From positions 1-6,910 of the forward strand of contig JALOTI010000101.1 in NCBI GenBank assembly GCA_025457985.1: a stretch of DNA of 6,910 bases, given 5' to 3'. Position numbers and translations under genes: made by a program. Within the stretch, counting starts at the first letter, position 1, and every line of letters starts with the position of its first letter. Source of the DNA: Leptospira sp. (GTDB lineage Bacteria; Spirochaetota; Leptospiria; Leptospirales; Leptospiraceae). The notes under the pieces are model-generated. The model did not search any database. It saw nothing but the letters and a program-made list of their open reading frames with translations, and was not told where the DNA came from. Shown here one piece after another: positions 6,467-6,910 of this stretch.

Positions 6467-6910
6467 ATGAAACATTTTTTTACGATTTTGCTCTCTCTAC
6501 TTTCTTTGCCTCTTTTTTCGCAAGCCTATGAGGGAAACCCCTGCGCTATGTATGAAAACCCTACTCTAAAAAAGCAGATCGACGCGGGATTCATTCCATC
6601 AATCCGATTCAATGGAATGGAAGTGTATAGCAATTTACAATCCTGGGCAACCTCTTCTCTAAAACCAGACACGAAGAAACCAACTCCTAACAAAGGTGAG
6701 GAGGACTATGAATATAAGGAACGTGTTGATGCTTGGACTTGTATGTATACTCCCTTTGCCATATCGGATTACGACACAAAAACAGCTTGGGTCGAAGGTG
6801 CAAAAGATGATGGGATCGGTGAGACTGTTTTTGTTCGCCTGGATTCAAGTAAACCAGTTCTCATTTGGGCAGGTTATGGAAAATCGCAAGGACTCTTTGA
6901 GGCCAATGGC
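6467..6910 (+). CDS. Exported discoidin-like/NADase-type glycan-binding family protein, N-terminal 148 residues, cut by the window edge
   Basis: The frame is open from the ATG at 6467 to the last base. Residues 1-20 form a Sec signal peptide: short basic start (MKH), hydrophobic core (FFTILLSLLSLPLF), and SQA before the likely cleavage after A20. C26 lies too far from the core for a lipobox, so a lipoprotein is unlikely. The mature part has C26 and C92 and a block at 99-119 containing SDYD, TAWVEG and DGIGE. I associate this block with the NADase-type glycan-binding (F5/8 discoidin-like) domain of Leptospira exported proteins. The implied role is carbohydrate or ligand binding outside the cytoplasm. 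An in-frame ATG at 6374 with AGGAA 8 nt upstream would add 31 residues before the signal peptide. I reject it because the added stretch is polar and would bury the export signal, although the site at 6467 has no clear Shine-Dalgarno. The gene is divergent from the histidine kinase. Confidence 0.8.
   Translation, partial: MKHFFTILLSLLSLPLFSQAYEGNPCAMYENPTLKKQIDAGFIPSIRFNGMEVYSNLQSWATSSLKPDTKKPTPNKGEEDYEYKERVDAWTCMYTPFAISDYDTKTAWVEGAKDDGIGETVFVRLDSSKPVLIWAGYGKSQGLFEANG

Overview
The window looks like chromosomal DNA from a spirochaete, most likely Leptospira. The genes are moderately AT-rich. The partial gene at the right edge encodes an exported protein with a motif block (YDxxTAWVEGxxxDGIGE) that I associate with the NADase-type glycan-binding/discoidin-like proteins common in leptospires. 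The seven-helix membrane histidine kinase with an HDLKGP phospho-acceptor box also fits. The genus is an inference from protein style; no rRNA or housekeeping marker is present.

Left part (1-3175): two divergent helicase genes with starts 41 bp apart. Leftward runs the N-terminal 477 residues of a very large DEAD/DEAH (SF2, COG1205/Lhr-like) helicase, cut by the window edge. Rightward runs a 566-residue protein with an N-terminal NERD nuclease-like domain and a C-terminal SF1 (UvrD/DUF2075-like) helicase. Such pairs of a nucleic-acid motor with a nuclease-linked motor are typical of accessory and defence islands. This is the best candidate for an undescribed anti-phage or DNA-processing module.

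Middle (3176-4915): a 134-bp gap with a perfect 9-bp inverted repeat, then a tightly coupled three-gene unit joined by two ATGA overlaps. It has two proteins I do not recognise (199 and 106 residues) and a calcineurin-like metallophosphoesterase. The phosphoesterase frame is interrupted by one in-frame TAA at codon 72, right after the GNHD motif. The frame and the remaining catalytic histidine motifs continue intact after it, so this is a recent nonsense mutation, a sequence error or an unusual readthrough case.

Right part (4926-6910): a leftward orphan membrane histidine kinase, tail-to-tail with the phosphoesterase (10-nt gap), and divergent from a rightward secreted protein that runs off the window. 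The 140-bp region between these two holds a good sigma70-type promoter (TTGAGC-17-TATAAT), a second promoter-like pair, and two short direct repeats at helical-turn spacing.

No tRNA, rRNA, CRISPR array, insertion sequence or attachment site was found. No stretch longer than 300 bases lacks a gene.
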